NCBI GenBank assembly: GCA_029246685.1
Contig: JAQWMR010000016.1
Location: 124,001-188,000, forward strand
DNA: 64,000 nucleotides
Direction: 5' to 3'
Source of the DNA: Acidimicrobiales bacterium
GTDB taxonomy: Bacteria; Actinomycetota; Acidimicrobiia; Acidimicrobiales; Aldehydirespiratoraceae
Below, piece by piece: positions 30,518-38,376 of the stretch (the first letter of the stretch is position 1; every line of letters starts with the position of its first letter). Under the pieces are notes generated by a model. It was not told where the DNA came from, did no database searches, and saw only the letters and a program-made list of their open reading frames with translations. A program made the translations under genes and the position numbers.

Positions 30518-31258
30518 ATGGAGGGGTACGGGCCCGACAGCTACGGCGAGAGCTTCGCCGATGTCTACGACGACTGGTATGCGGACGTGAGCGACGTCGA
30601 TGCCACCGTCGCCGGGATCCTTGCGCTCGCCGACGGCGGCGCCGTCCTCGAGCTGGGCATCGGCACGGGCCGCCTCGCGCTCCCTCTCGCGGCCGCAGGT
30701 CTTGCCGTCACCGGCGTCGATGCGTCGCCCGCGATGCTGGACGCCCTGCGGGCGAAGCCGGGAGCCGATGTCATCACGCTCGTCGAGGCGGACATGGCAG
30801 ACCCGCCACTGGAGGCCGACGCCTTCGCCATCGCGTTCGCCGCGTTCAACACCTTCTTCAACCTGACCACCACACCCGCACAGCAGCGATGCGCCGCGGC
30901 CCTCGCTCGCGCCGTCCGGCCCGGCGGGTTCGTTGTGATCGAGGGGTTCGTCCCACCTGAGGGCGGCCTCTCGGACGGCGGCGTCTCGGTCCGCGAGATC
31001 GCCGCCGACCGCGCCGTACTCACCGCGTCCGAGCACGAAGCCGATGCCCAGGTGATTCGCGGTCAACACATCGACATCTCGAACGACGGCATCCGGATGC
31101 GGCCGTGGCAGCTCCACTACCGCACGCCAGAGCAGCTCGACGCGCTGTTCACCGAGGCCGGCTTCGAGTTCGAGTGCCGCCACGCCGGTTGGAGCCAGGA
31201 GCCGTTCTCGGCCGCCGCCGACGTCCACGTCAGCGTCTACCGACGACCGCCCGGCTGA
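30518..31258 (+). CDS. Class I SAM-dependent methyltransferase
   Basis: A 246-residue methyltransferase of the methyltransferase-25 type. The N-terminal YGESFADVYDDWYAD precedes motif I LELGIGTGRLALPLA (near residue 45), an acidic strand-2 end VTGVDASPAML, and a post-II segment AIAFAAFNTFFNL. Substrate unknown. The frame is open far upstream over the desulfurase gene, but ATG 30518 is the natural start for this family. Confidence 0.75.
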   Translation: MEGYGPDSYGESFADVYDDWYADVSDVDATVAGILALADGGAVLELGIGTGRLALPLAAAGLAVTGVDASPAMLDALRAKPGADVITLVEADMADPPLEADAFAIAFAAFNTFFNLTTTPAQQRCAAALARAVRPGGFVVIEGFVPPEGGLSDGGVSVREIAADRAVLTASEHEADAQVIRGQHIDISNDGIRMRPWQLHYRTPEQLDALFTEAGFEFECRHAGWSQEPFSAAADVHVSVYRRPPG

Positions 31259-31272
31259 CGTGCGGCCGAGGG

Positions 31273-31953
31273 TCAGCCCATCGCGCCGGTGAGCAGCGGA
31301 ATCTGCGGCCACTCGCGGGCCGTGCGCTTCATCTCGGAGAACCCGGGCCACTTGGCGAGCGTCATCACGGCGTCCCACAGCTCGACGGCCTCTTCCGGCG
31401 ACGGCACCCGTGAGATCACCGGCCCGAAGAACGCCGGGCCACCATCGGCCATCGCGACGATCGGCGTACCGACGTCGTCGCCGGTACGGGCGAGCGCGTC
31501 CTCGGTATCGGCCCGGATCGCCGAGTCCTGTGACTCGTCGTGCAGGTGCTCGACGTAGCGCTCGGCGAGACCGCACGCTGCCAGCGCGGCCCGGGTGGCG
31601 TCCTCCTCGGCGTAGCCCGAAAGCACGTCGCCGGTGCCGTCTGGAAGCCGGTTCCAGATCCCGTCGCCCAGCGCGGTGTAGAGCGGGCCCATCGGCGCGC
31701 GTCCCTCCTCGGCCCGAACCGCCGACGCGACCCGCAAGCCCCGAAGCCCAAGCGAGTGGTACTCCGGATAGCCGGGCGGGAACTCGGTCGCATAGTCCCG
31801 CGTCTCGTTGAGGATGCGCAGACCGATGAAGCGCCAGTCGACCGACATGTCCTTCTGCTCCGCCACCAAGGTGACCCAGCGGCTCGTTATCCACGCGAAC
31901 GGGCACACCGGGTCCCAGAAGAACTCCAGGTCGTAGGTCTCGTCATCAGCCAT
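31273..31953 (-). CDS. Rv2466c-like DsbA-family protein lacking the second active-site Cys
   Basis: A 226-residue thioredoxin-fold protein matching, as I recall it, the mycothiol-dependent nitroreductase Rv2466c of M. tuberculosis along its length: FWDPVCPFAWITSRW at the start, then LNETRDY, PLYTALGDGIWNR, GDDVGTPIVA and PAFFGPVISRVP. Rv2466c has CPWC; here the motif is CPFA (Cys17, Ala20), a monothiol form. It may still react with mycothiol through the single Cys. The frame is open upstream; ATG 31953 follows TACATT by 6 bases. Confidence 0.75.
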   Translation of the reverse strand: MADDETYDLEFFWDPVCPFAWITSRWVTLVAEQKDMSVDWRFIGLRILNETRDYATEFPPGYPEYHSLGLRGLRVASAVRAEEGRAPMGPLYTALGDGIWNRLPDGTGDVLSGYAEEDATRAALAACGLAERYVEHLHDESQDSAIRADTEDALARTGDDVGTPIVAMADGGPAFFGPVISRVPSPEEAVELWDAVMTLAKWPGFSEMKRTAREWPQIPLLTGAMG

Positions 31954-31959
31954 GGAGGC

Positions 31960-31969
31960 AATGTAGGAT
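31960..31969. promoter_or_regulatory. Symmetric divergent -10 pair AATGTAGGAT
   Basis: Minus-strand TACATT (31965-31960) is 6 bases from ATG 31953. Plus-strand TAGGAT (31964-31969) would start RNA near 31976, giving the SRPBCC gene a 38-base leader. They share the TA at 31964-31965. Confidence 0.45.
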
Positions 31970-32013
31970 ACGCAGCTACATCCGGAGCAGGGAGCGGAAC
32001 CGCAGGGTTTGGT

Positions 32014-32448
32014 ATGACACACATTCGGGTCGCAACCGACATCGACGCGACGCCCGCCGAGGTGTGGGCCGACGTCGAGAATATCTCGTCGCATGTCGAG
32101 TGGATGCACGATGCCGAGGCGATCACGTTCACCACGGAGGCCACCTCCGGCACGGGCGCAGCGTTCGACTGCGCCACGAAGATCGGCCCGATCCGGCTCA
32201 TGGACAAGATGGAGGTGACGGAGTGGACGCCGGGCGAAGCCATGGGCATTCGCCACGTCGGCTTCGTCGCCGGCGTTGGTCGGTTCACTCTCACGCCCCT
32301 CGGCGACGACGGCTGTCACTTCGCGTGGGACGAGGAGCTGCGGTTCCCGTGGTGGATGGGCGGCCCGCTCGGCGGCATCGTCGGCGGCCGCATTCTCAAG
32401 GCGGTCTGGCGCCGCAACCTCCGCCTGCTGGCCGCGCGGTTCGCCTGA
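32014..32448 (+). CDS. SRPBCC / polyketide cyclase-like ligand-binding protein
   Basis: A 144-residue START-like (SRPBCC) protein: a first strand THIRVATDIDATPAEVWADVENISSHVEWMHDAEAI, a middle sheet, and a long C-terminal helix (RILKAVWRRNLRLLAARF). These proteins bind hydrophobic ligands in a central cavity. Function unknown. An AGGG 6 bases before ATG 32014 could serve as ribosome site. It converges on the rhomboid gene with 1 base between stops. Confidence 0.65.
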   Translation: MTHIRVATDIDATPAEVWADVENISSHVEWMHDAEAITFTTEATSGTGAAFDCATKIGPIRLMDKMEVTEWTPGEAMGIRHVGFVAGVGRFTLTPLGDDGCHFAWDEELRFPWWMGGPLGGIVGGRILKAVWRRNLRLLAARFA

Positions 32449-32449
32449 G

Positions 32450-33292
32450 TCAGACGACGGGATTCAGCGCGAGCTGGATGCCGGCGAAGAAGAGCAATCC
32501 GCCAAGGGCCAGTGCGGCCCCGATGGCGACCCACTCGTTCTGACGAGCTCGAATCGCGGCGATGTAGATCGCGCCGACCGCCGCTCCCGTCACGAGTCCA
32601 CCCAAGTGTCCGCCGATGGAGATCTGCGGGATCGCGAATGTGATGAAGAGGTTCAGGGCGAGCACCGGCCCGAGCCCGCTTGCCCAGATGTTGACGCCTA
32701 TCGAACGCTGAATCACCGCAATCGCACCGAACAGTCCGAAGATCGCCCCCGAGGCGCCCACTGTGAACTGGTCGGGCCCGAGCAGCATCACGCCCGCCGA
32801 TCCACCGAGCAGCGAGACCAGATACAGGGCGATGAACCGGGGCCGATCGAAGACGCGTTCGAGCTGGGGACCCAGGATCCAGAGCGCATACATGTTGAAC
32901 GCGATGTGGAGAATCGATGCGTGGAGAAATCCGGAGCTGATGAGACGGATGTATTCGCCCTCGGCGACGCCGATGACCGGGCCGCCCACGAAACGCCCCT
33001 GACCAATGAGTCCGAGGTCACGCTCAAGCTGGAAGTCGCTCGAGACCACGAAGTAGGCGAGGACGTTCAATCCGATCAAGATCTTCGTGAGGATCGGGTC
33101 GAACGTCGGTGCGCCCCGGAATACCTGCTGTTTCCCGCCCTTGACGCACTCGGGGCAGTGGAATCCGACCGACGCCTGATGCATGCACTGCGAGCAGATG
33201 GGGCGGTCGCATCTTTGGCAGACCACTCCGGCGCGGTGGGTCTGATGCCGATAGCAGCTGGTGACGTCTGTTTCGCGGGACGAATCGCTCAC
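32450..33292 (-). CDS. Rhomboid family intramembrane serine protease with zinc-finger N-terminus
   Basis: A 280-residue protein. Residues 10-55 form a B-box-like Cys/His zinc domain (CYRHQTHR, CQRC, CSQC, CPEC); then six membrane segments with the rhomboid GASGAIFG motif (catalytic Ser) and a late GHLGG His, plus the HIAFNMYALWILGPQLE segment. It should cleave transmembrane substrates in the plasma membrane. The frame opens 23 codons earlier, but GTG 33292 follows a minus-strand TACCGT by 7 bases and starts just before the zinc domain. Confidence 0.88.
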   Translation of the reverse strand: MSDSSRETDVTSCYRHQTHRAGVVCQRCDRPICSQCMHQASVGFHCPECVKGGKQQVFRGAPTFDPILTKILIGLNVLAYFVVSSDFQLERDLGLIGQGRFVGGPVIGVAEGEYIRLISSGFLHASILHIAFNMYALWILGPQLERVFDRPRFIALYLVSLLGGSAGVMLLGPDQFTVGASGAIFGLFGAIAVIQRSIGVNIWASGLGPVLALNLFITFAIPQISIGGHLGGLVTGAAVGAIYIAAIRARQNEWVAIGAALALGGLLFFAGIQLALNPVV

Positions 33293-33299
33293 TGAGGCA

Positions 33300-33305
33300 A
33301 CGGTA
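33300..33305 (-). promoter_or_regulatory. Leaderless -10 (TACCGT) of the rhomboid gene
   Basis: TACCGT on the minus strand ends 7 bases before GTG 33292. Confidence 0.4.
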
Positions 33306-33384
33306 CCGGCTGAGACCGGAGCTACTGGGCGCGAGTCGAGCCCATTCTCCGGCGAGGTCACCCGGAAGACCCCATCGGCGCCGG

Positions 33385-33390
33385 TAGCGT
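33385..33390 (+). promoter_or_regulatory. Leaderless -10 element TAGCGT
   Basis: TAGCGT ends 8 bases before GTG 33399 of the trehalose-phosphatase fusion. Confidence 0.4.
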
Positions 33391-33398
33391 CGGGCGCC

Positions 33399-35057
33399 GT
33401 GGAGGGCGATTTCCTGTCCGATCCCCCCGACTTGGTCGCTGGTCTCGACCAGCTCGCGCAGCAGCCGACGCTGCTCGTCGCCTACGATTACGACGGCACC
33501 GTTGCCCCGATCGTCAATGATCCGATGAAGGCGCTTCCGCTCCGCGAAACGAGCGTGGCGCTGCGCAACCTCGCTGCGCTGCCCCAGACCGAGGTGGCAG
33601 TCATCTCCGGTCGCTCGCTCCACTATCTCGCAGCGCTCTCCCGGCTGCCGGCCAAGATCCACCTCGTCGGCTCCCATGGCACGGCGTTCGACATCGACTT
33701 CGCCCTCGATCTCGACCCGGCCCTCCGCGAGACGCGTCGTGCCCTTCTCGAGGAGCTCCAGAAGTTTACCGACGCCCATGCGGGGATGTCGCTCGAGAAG
33801 AAGCCGGCCTCGGTCGCCGTGCACTATCGCAATGTCGACGACGCGGAGGTCGACGACGTCCTCAGCCGCCTTGACGAGATCGCCGGCCAGTTCGAAGAGT
33901 TGACGGTGCGCCACGGCAAGAGGGTTTGCGAGCTGATCCTCGTGCCAACCGACAAAGGCCGGGCGCTCACGACGGTTCGGGGCAACGTCGGAGCGACCGC
34001 CGTCATGTTCCTCGGCGACGACCTGACGGACGAAGACGCGTTCGCCACACTGGCCGGCCCCGATGTCGGCGTGAAGGTCAGCGACGGCGACACGATCGCA
34101 GCGTTCTGCGTCGAGTCGCCCGACGACGTCGCCATTCTCCTCGCGGCCCTGTGCAGCCGCCGGGCCGACTGGCTCGGCGGCGCGGGCGCCGCTCCCATCG
34201 AGGACCACTCGATGCTGTCCGACCAACGCACCGCCGCGATCGTCACCCCCGATGCTCGCGTCACCTGGCTCTGCATGCCCCGAATCGACTCCGCGGCGAT
34301 CTTCGCCGAGTTGCTGGGCGGCCCCGCCGCCTGCCACTTCTCTGTTCGTCCGACCGGACAGTCGGACGAGCCCACGCAGACGTACCTGGACGACTCGCTC
34401 GCGCTGCGCACCTCGTGGGATTCGATGTCGGTCGCCGACTATCTCGACTGCTCGGACGGCCGACCCAACCGCATCTCCGGTCGTACCGACCTCGTGCGGG
34501 TCATCGAGGGCAGTGGCTCCACCGTCATCGAGTTCGCTCCCCGTCTCGACTTCGGCCGCTTCCCCACGCAGCTCGAAGTCCGCGACGGTGGCCTCGAAGT
34601 CACCAACGCCCACGACCTCGTCGTCCTTCGAACGCCCGATGTGGAGTGGGACATCCTCGTCCACGGCGCCCACCAGACCGCCCGAGCCGAAGTGGATCTG
34701 TCGAGGGGACCGGTCACGCTCGAACTGCGATGCGGCACGGCTTCCCTGCGCCCCGACCGCAGCGACGAACGCGAACGGCGCGACCACACCACCGCGTTCT
34801 GGAGCGACTGGGTCCGCCGGCTCGACATCCCCCCGATCGAGGCGAGCCATGTGAAGCGCTCGGCGCTCACCCTCAAGGCGCTCTGCTACGGCCCAACCGG
34901 CGCGATCCTCGCCGCGGCCACCACCAGCCTCCCCGAGTTCATCGGTGGCGCCTCGTCGAAGACCTGGTCAGCGCCGTCGACCAGCGCTGGATGGAGCCCG
35001 ACCAGGGCATCTGGGAAGTGCGCTCCGCTCCCCGCCACCACACCAACTCCAAGGTGA
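33399..35057 (+). CDS. Trehalose-6-phosphate phosphatase fused to a truncated GH15 domain
   Basis: The 552-residue ORF has an intact OtsB-type HAD phosphatase domain (residues 1-255: DYDGT 30-34, ISGR near 68, SHGTAFD, GDDLTDEDAF near 205), which would dephosphorylate trehalose-6-phosphate. It continues into the N-terminal beta-sandwich of a glucoamylase-like GH15 domain (SMLSDQRTAAIVTPDARVTWLCMPRIDS) up to TTSLPEFIGG. There the (alpha/alpha)6 barrel should begin, but a deletion shifts the frame and the last 36 codons are out-of-frame. The phosphatase may still work; the GH15 part cannot. Confidence 0.75.
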   Translation: MEGDFLSDPPDLVAGLDQLAQQPTLLVAYDYDGTVAPIVNDPMKALPLRETSVALRNLAALPQTEVAVISGRSLHYLAALSRLPAKIHLVGSHGTAFDIDFALDLDPALRETRRALLEELQKFTDAHAGMSLEKKPASVAVHYRNVDDAEVDDVLSRLDEIAGQFEELTVRHGKRVCELILVPTDKGRALTTVRGNVGATAVMFLGDDLTDEDAFATLAGPDVGVKVSDGDTIAAFCVESPDDVAILLAALCSRRADWLGGAGAAPIEDHSMLSDQRTAAIVTPDARVTWLCMPRIDSAAIFAELLGGPAACHFSVRPTGQSDEPTQTYLDDSLALRTSWDSMSVADYLDCSDGRPNRISGRTDLVRVIEGSGSTVIEFAPRLDFGRFPTQLEVRDGGLEVTNAHDLVVLRTPDVEWDILVHGAHQTARAEVDLSRGPVTLELRCGTASLRPDRSDERERRDHTTAFWSDWVRRLDIPPIEASHVKRSALTLKALCYGPTGAILAAATTSLPEFIGGASSKTWSAPSTSAGWSPTRASGKCAPLPATTPTPR

Positions 35058-35620
35058 TGTGCTAGGTCACCGTCGACCGCGCGATCCACATCGCCGAGGA
35101 CCTGTTCGGCCGCGAACGCCCGGAATGGATCGTGCTGCGCGATCAGATCGAGAAGGACATCCTGACCAACGGATAGAACGATGAGGTCGGCTCGTTCACG
35201 ACCGCCTACGACGGCACCGACCTCGACGCCTCGGTGCTGGCCATCGGCCTCTTCGGGCTCCTCGATGCCGGCGATCCCCGTTTCCGGGCCACCGTGGAAG
35301 CCGTGGAGACCTGGCTGCGCACCGGCGACACCGTTTACCGCTATAAGCACGAAGACGGCCTCCCCGGCGAAGAGGGCGGCTTCAATCTCATGACGAGCTG
35401 GCTCATCGACGCCAAACTGCTCATCGGCGACGTCGAAGAGGCCGAGTACCTGTTCGGCCGCTACCTCGACCTCGCCGGCCAAACCGGTCTGATCCCGGAG
35501 GAAGTGGACCCACACAACGGGCGCGGCCTCGGCAACCATCCGCAGGCCTATTCCCACCTCGGACTGATCACGAACGCCTGCAACCTCGCCGCCATCGAAG
35601 CCAACGGCCGCGAGGCGTAG
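34949..35620 (+). pseudogene. Remnant of the GH15 catalytic half, two TGG-to-TAG stops
   Basis: Starting at 34949 in the shifted frame, 223 codons still read as the C-terminal part of a GH15 glucoamylase/trehalase (RWMEPDQGIWEVRSAPRHH, DASVLAIGLFG, DGLPGEEGGFNL, GRGLGNHPQAYSHLGLI). Two in-frame TAG codons, at 35063-35065 (after KVMC) and 35174-35176 (after LTNG), sit where the family normally has Trp. By family comparison roughly 150 residues, including the first part of the barrel and one catalytic Glu, are missing at the junction near 34947-34952. Confidence 0.8.
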
Positions 35621-35623
35621 CGC

Positions 35624-35902
35624 CTAGAGCGAGACGGCGCTCTCGCTCATGCCCAGCGCGTTGATCTCAACGACTTCGGTGACGCCCTCGACGCGGTCCT
35701 TCATGATCCGCTCGATCCCCGCCTTCAACGTCTGCGTGGACGCGGGGCAGGTGACGCACGCGCCCATCAACTCGACCGTGACAACGCCCGACTCCTCGTC
35801 GACCTCGATGAGCGCGATATCACCCTCATCGGCCTGAACCGCCGGACGAATCGCGGTGATGACCTTCTCGACCTGCTCGCGCAACACGTACTCCGGAATC
35901 AA
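35624..35902 (-). CDS. NifU-like Fe-S scaffold domain protein
   Basis: A 92-residue stand-alone NifU C-terminal domain: VLREQVEKVITAIRPAVQADEGDIALIEVD, then the cluster-binding GACVTCP (Cys49, Cys52) and TLKAGIERIMKDRVEGVTEV. It would carry or deliver Fe-S clusters in the cytosol. The frame opens further upstream, but that part looks like non-coding; I choose TTG 35902 because GAGGGAG lies 7 bases before it. A GTG five codons in is an alternative. Confidence 0.8.
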   Translation of the reverse strand: MIPEYVLREQVEKVITAIRPAVQADEGDIALIEVDEESGVVTVELMGACVTCPASTQTLKAGIERIMKDRVEGVTEVVEINALGMSESAVSL

Positions 35903-35983
35903 CGGGGGGCTCCCTCGAGTCTGCCAGCCACCTGCTGAAACAACGACATCGGCCCGGTATTCCCACCCACTCCAACGAATCCG

Positions 35984-35989
35984 TAGGGT
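35984..35989 (+). promoter_or_regulatory. Leaderless -10 element TAGGGT
   Basis: TAGGGT ends 6 bases before ATG 35996 of a 52-codon gene. Confidence 0.45.
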
Positions 35990-35995
35990 GAACCC

Positions 35996-36154
35996 ATGCT
36001 GTTCGGCGCACTCCTCGCCCACCAGGGCGGATGGGACGAGATCCTCCTCGTCGCCGGGCCGATCGTCGTCTTCGCTTCGCTGCTGCTGGTCGCGCGGCAT
36101 CGTGCCGTCGCCCAGGCGTCACTCGACGCGGATGTCGGCTCCGAGGGCGTTTAG
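35996..36154 (+). CDS. 52-residue single-pass membrane protein
   Basis: A short gene supported by a TAGGGT 6 bases before its ATG. The product has one hydrophobic segment (residues 17-34, ILLVAGPIVVFASLLLVA) and a short charged tail (RHRAVAQASLDADVGSEG). No homologue recognised. Its last 36 bases are antisense to the end of murA. The alternative is that the promoter serves an RNA and the ORF is incidental. Confidence 0.5.
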   Translation: MLFGALLAHQGGWDEILLVAGPIVVFASLLLVARHRAVAQASLDADVGSEGV

Positions 36155-37384
36155 CTTCCCGGCGATGTCGTCGTAGCCGCGGGCAACGTGGTGCGCCTCG
36201 GCAACGACCGTCTCACCCTCGGCGGCGAGTCCGGCGATGACGAGCGCAGCACCGGCGCGAATGTCGTGCGCCTTCACCGGAGCGCCCGAGAGACGCTCGA
36301 CGCCGCGGACCACGGCATGGTGGCTGTGGGTGTCGATGTCGGCGCCCATCCGCCGCAGTTCGTCGACGTAGCGGAAGCGACCGGCGAAGAGATTCTCCGT
36401 GACGATGCCCACGCCGTCAGCTGTCGCGAGCACGGCGACGAGAAAGGGCTTGAAGTCCGTGGCCAGGCCCGGATACGGCAGCGTGGAGCAGTCGCTCGCC
36501 CGCAGCCGTGCACCCGCGAACGCCCAGATGCCGTCGGCGTCGGGCGAGATCCGCATTCCCATCTCGCCGAACTTCTGACACAGCATCACCATGTGGTCGT
36601 GGCGGGCGCCCTCGATCGTCATCTCACCGCCGGCGACGGCGAGCGCCGACAGGTACGTCGCGGCCTCGATGCGATCGGGGATCACCGTGTGATCGGCAGA
36701 GTGGAGCTCCTCGACACCCTCGATGGAGATCGTGGAGGAACCGGAGCCCTCGATGCGGGCACCCATCTTGTTGAGCAGCTCGCAGAGATCGGCAATCTCC
36801 GGCTCGCGGGCGGCGTTGTCGATCACCGTCTTGCCTTTGGCCCGAACGGCGGCCGTGACGAGGTTCTCTGTGGCGCCGACGCTCGGGAACTCGAGCAGCA
36901 CTCGTGCCCCCAAGAGGTTCGGGGCGGACGCATGGATGTAGCCGTGTTTCGTCTCGAACTCGACGCCGAGTTCGGTTAGGCCTCGGACGTGCATGTCGAT
37001 CGGTCGGGGGCCGAAGTCGTCGCCTCCCGGCAACGCCACCCGCGCTTCGCCACAGCGGGCCAGCATGGGTCCGAGGACGACGATCGACGCCCGGAACTGC
37101 TCCACGAGCTCGTACGGCGCAACCGGTTCGATCGTGGCGGGCACCGTGATCTCGAGGATCGGCGCCGCGCTGTCATCCCAGTCCACAGACGTCCCCGTGG
37201 CCCGGAGGAGATCCGACATCAAGGCAACGTCGGTGATTCGCGGAACGTTGGCGAAGCGGTACGTGCCCTCAGCCAGCAGCGTCGCCGCCATCAGCTTGAG
37301 CGCGCTGTTCTTTGCGCCGCCGACACGGATCGTGCCGTCCAGGCGGTTTCCGCCGGTGACGAGGATGCGCTGCGGGTCAGACAT
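36119..37384 (-). CDS. murA: UDP-N-acetylglucosamine 1-carboxyvinyltransferase
   Basis: The 421-residue enzyme starts peptidoglycan precursor synthesis by adding enolpyruvate to UDP-GlcNAc. Lys25-Asn26 (GGAKNSALK) and the inside-out barrel repeats are intact. The catalytic loop reads LPGGDDFGPRPID, with Asp122 where E. coli has Cys115. The same Cys-to-Asp change in mycobacterial MurA makes it insensitive to fosfomycin. The ATG overlaps the azlD stop by one base (TGATG), making murA the last gene of a coupled run. The open frame further upstream belongs to other genes. Confidence 0.95.
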   Translation of the reverse strand: MSDPQRILVTGGNRLDGTIRVGGAKNSALKLMAATLLAEGTYRFANVPRITDVALMSDLLRATGTSVDWDDSAAPILEITVPATIEPVAPYELVEQFRASIVVLGPMLARCGEARVALPGGDDFGPRPIDMHVRGLTELGVEFETKHGYIHASAPNLLGARVLLEFPSVGATENLVTAAVRAKGKTVIDNAAREPEIADLCELLNKMGARIEGSGSSTISIEGVEELHSADHTVIPDRIEAATYLSALAVAGGEMTIEGARHDHMVMLCQKFGEMGMRISPDADGIWAFAGARLRASDCSTLPYPGLATDFKPFLVAVLATADGVGIVTENLFAGRFRYVDELRRMGADIDTHSHHAVVRGVERLSGAPVKAHDIRAGAALVIAGLAAEGETVVAEAHHVARGYDDIAGKLNALGADIRVE

Positions 37385-37716
37385 CAGACCCAAGTCTGCC
37401 AGCGAATCAAGGCCGCTACGGCCATTGCAAGCACCACCACGACGATGAAGGGCGCCTTGCGCCAGGCGGCGACAGCGCCCACCACCATGCCCGCGGCTCG
37501 AGCATCGACTTGCAGTGCCCGATCGGTGCCAAGCGAGCCGACCGCAATCAGCGCCGCGAAGAGGGCCGCCGGAATCAGCGCCGCGAGGTCCGGGAACCAA
37601 CGCAGGATGCCCTGTGTTGATCGGCCTTCGACGGCAAGGCGAGCCAGGACGGCGTGGCCGAACATCTTGCACCCGTAGGCGCCGACGACGAGCACGATGA
37701 GGGCCGGCCAGCTCAC
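37384..37716 (-). CDS. azlD: AzlD-family branched-chain amino acid exporter subunit
   Basis: A 110-residue membrane protein with three to four hydrophobic segments (WPALIVLVVGAYGCKMFGHAVLA, ALIPAALFAALIAVGSLG, FIVVVVLAMAVAALI), the size and pattern of AzlD, the small partner of AzlC. GTG 37716 overlaps the azlC stop as GTGA; a start 9 codons earlier is possible but would overlap azlC more. With AzlC it should export branched-chain amino acids or analogues. Confidence 0.75.
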   Translation of the reverse strand: MSWPALIVLVVGAYGCKMFGHAVLARLAVEGRSTQGILRWFPDLAALIPAALFAALIAVGSLGTDRALQVDARAAGMVVGAVAAWRKAPFIVVVVLAMAVAALIRWQTWV

Positions 37717-38375
37717 GACGCCGGTCCTCTGACCCGCCACCACAGGGCAGGACCGACCGCGATCGCGGCGACGAGCAATGGCACCCCGGCCGGTGAGAGC
37801 GGGACCATGACGATCGCGAGAGCGGCGCCGAGGACCGCTGCGACGCGCCCCGGGGCCTCACGCAGGTGCGGCACGAGCAGCGACAGGAACGCCGCAGGGA
37901 ACGCGACATCGAGCCCCCACGCCTCGGGTTCCCCGATGAGAGCACCGAGCAGCGCGCCGGCGATCGACCCGATGTTCCAGAGCGACCACAGCCATATTCC
38001 CGTCCACCAGAACGCGTCAGCTGCCGTGGCATCGTCGTCCTGGACGCTCGCCATCGCCGTGGTCTCGTCGATCGTCATGTGCACCGCCAGAGCGCGGGTC
38101 CCGACTGCCCCCCGGAACAGCCGGGCGACGACCGGCCCGTAGAGCGCGTTGCGGGCGGCGAGCAGCATCGCCGACCCGACAGCCGCGCCGCTCGATCCGC
38201 CGCTGTCGATAACGGATACGGCCGCGAACTGCGACGCGCCGGTGAAGACCAGCGTGGACATCACGATCACCTGGGGCAGCGACAGCCCCGCGGCCTCGGC
38301 CAACACACCGAATGTCACCGCGACCACGCCGACGGCGATCGCGAGGAACAGCCCTTCGCGGCGATGTACGGCCAT
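37713..38375 (-). CDS. azlC: AzlC-family branched-chain amino acid exporter subunit
   Basis: A 220-residue membrane protein. The first segments (AVGVVAVTFGVLAEAAGLSLPQVIVMSTLVFTGASQFAAV) and the ARNALYGPVV motif are typical of AzlC/YgaZ. About seven membrane helices. It begins 1 base after the phosphatase gene stop. In this genome the ilv operon is attenuator-controlled, so an exporter for excess Val/Leu/Ile fits, but the substrate is inferred from the family. Confidence 0.82.
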   Translation of the reverse strand: MAVHRREGLFLAIAVGVVAVTFGVLAEAAGLSLPQVIVMSTLVFTGASQFAAVSVIDSGGSSGAAVGSAMLLAARNALYGPVVARLFRGAVGTRALAVHMTIDETTAMASVQDDDATAADAFWWTGIWLWSLWNIGSIAGALLGALIGEPEAWGLDVAFPAAFLSLLVPHLREAPGRVAAVLGAALAIVMVPLSPAGVPLLVAAIAVGPALWWRVRGPAS

Positions 38376-38376
38376 C

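Noticed and set aside
35063-35176. TAG read as tryptophan in the GH15 remnant (two TGG-to-TAG positions).
   Set aside because: TAG ends many other genes here in places that fit family lengths (4839-5618, mnmA, the 19855 gene), and the same locus also has a deletion and frameshift, so pseudogene decay explains it.
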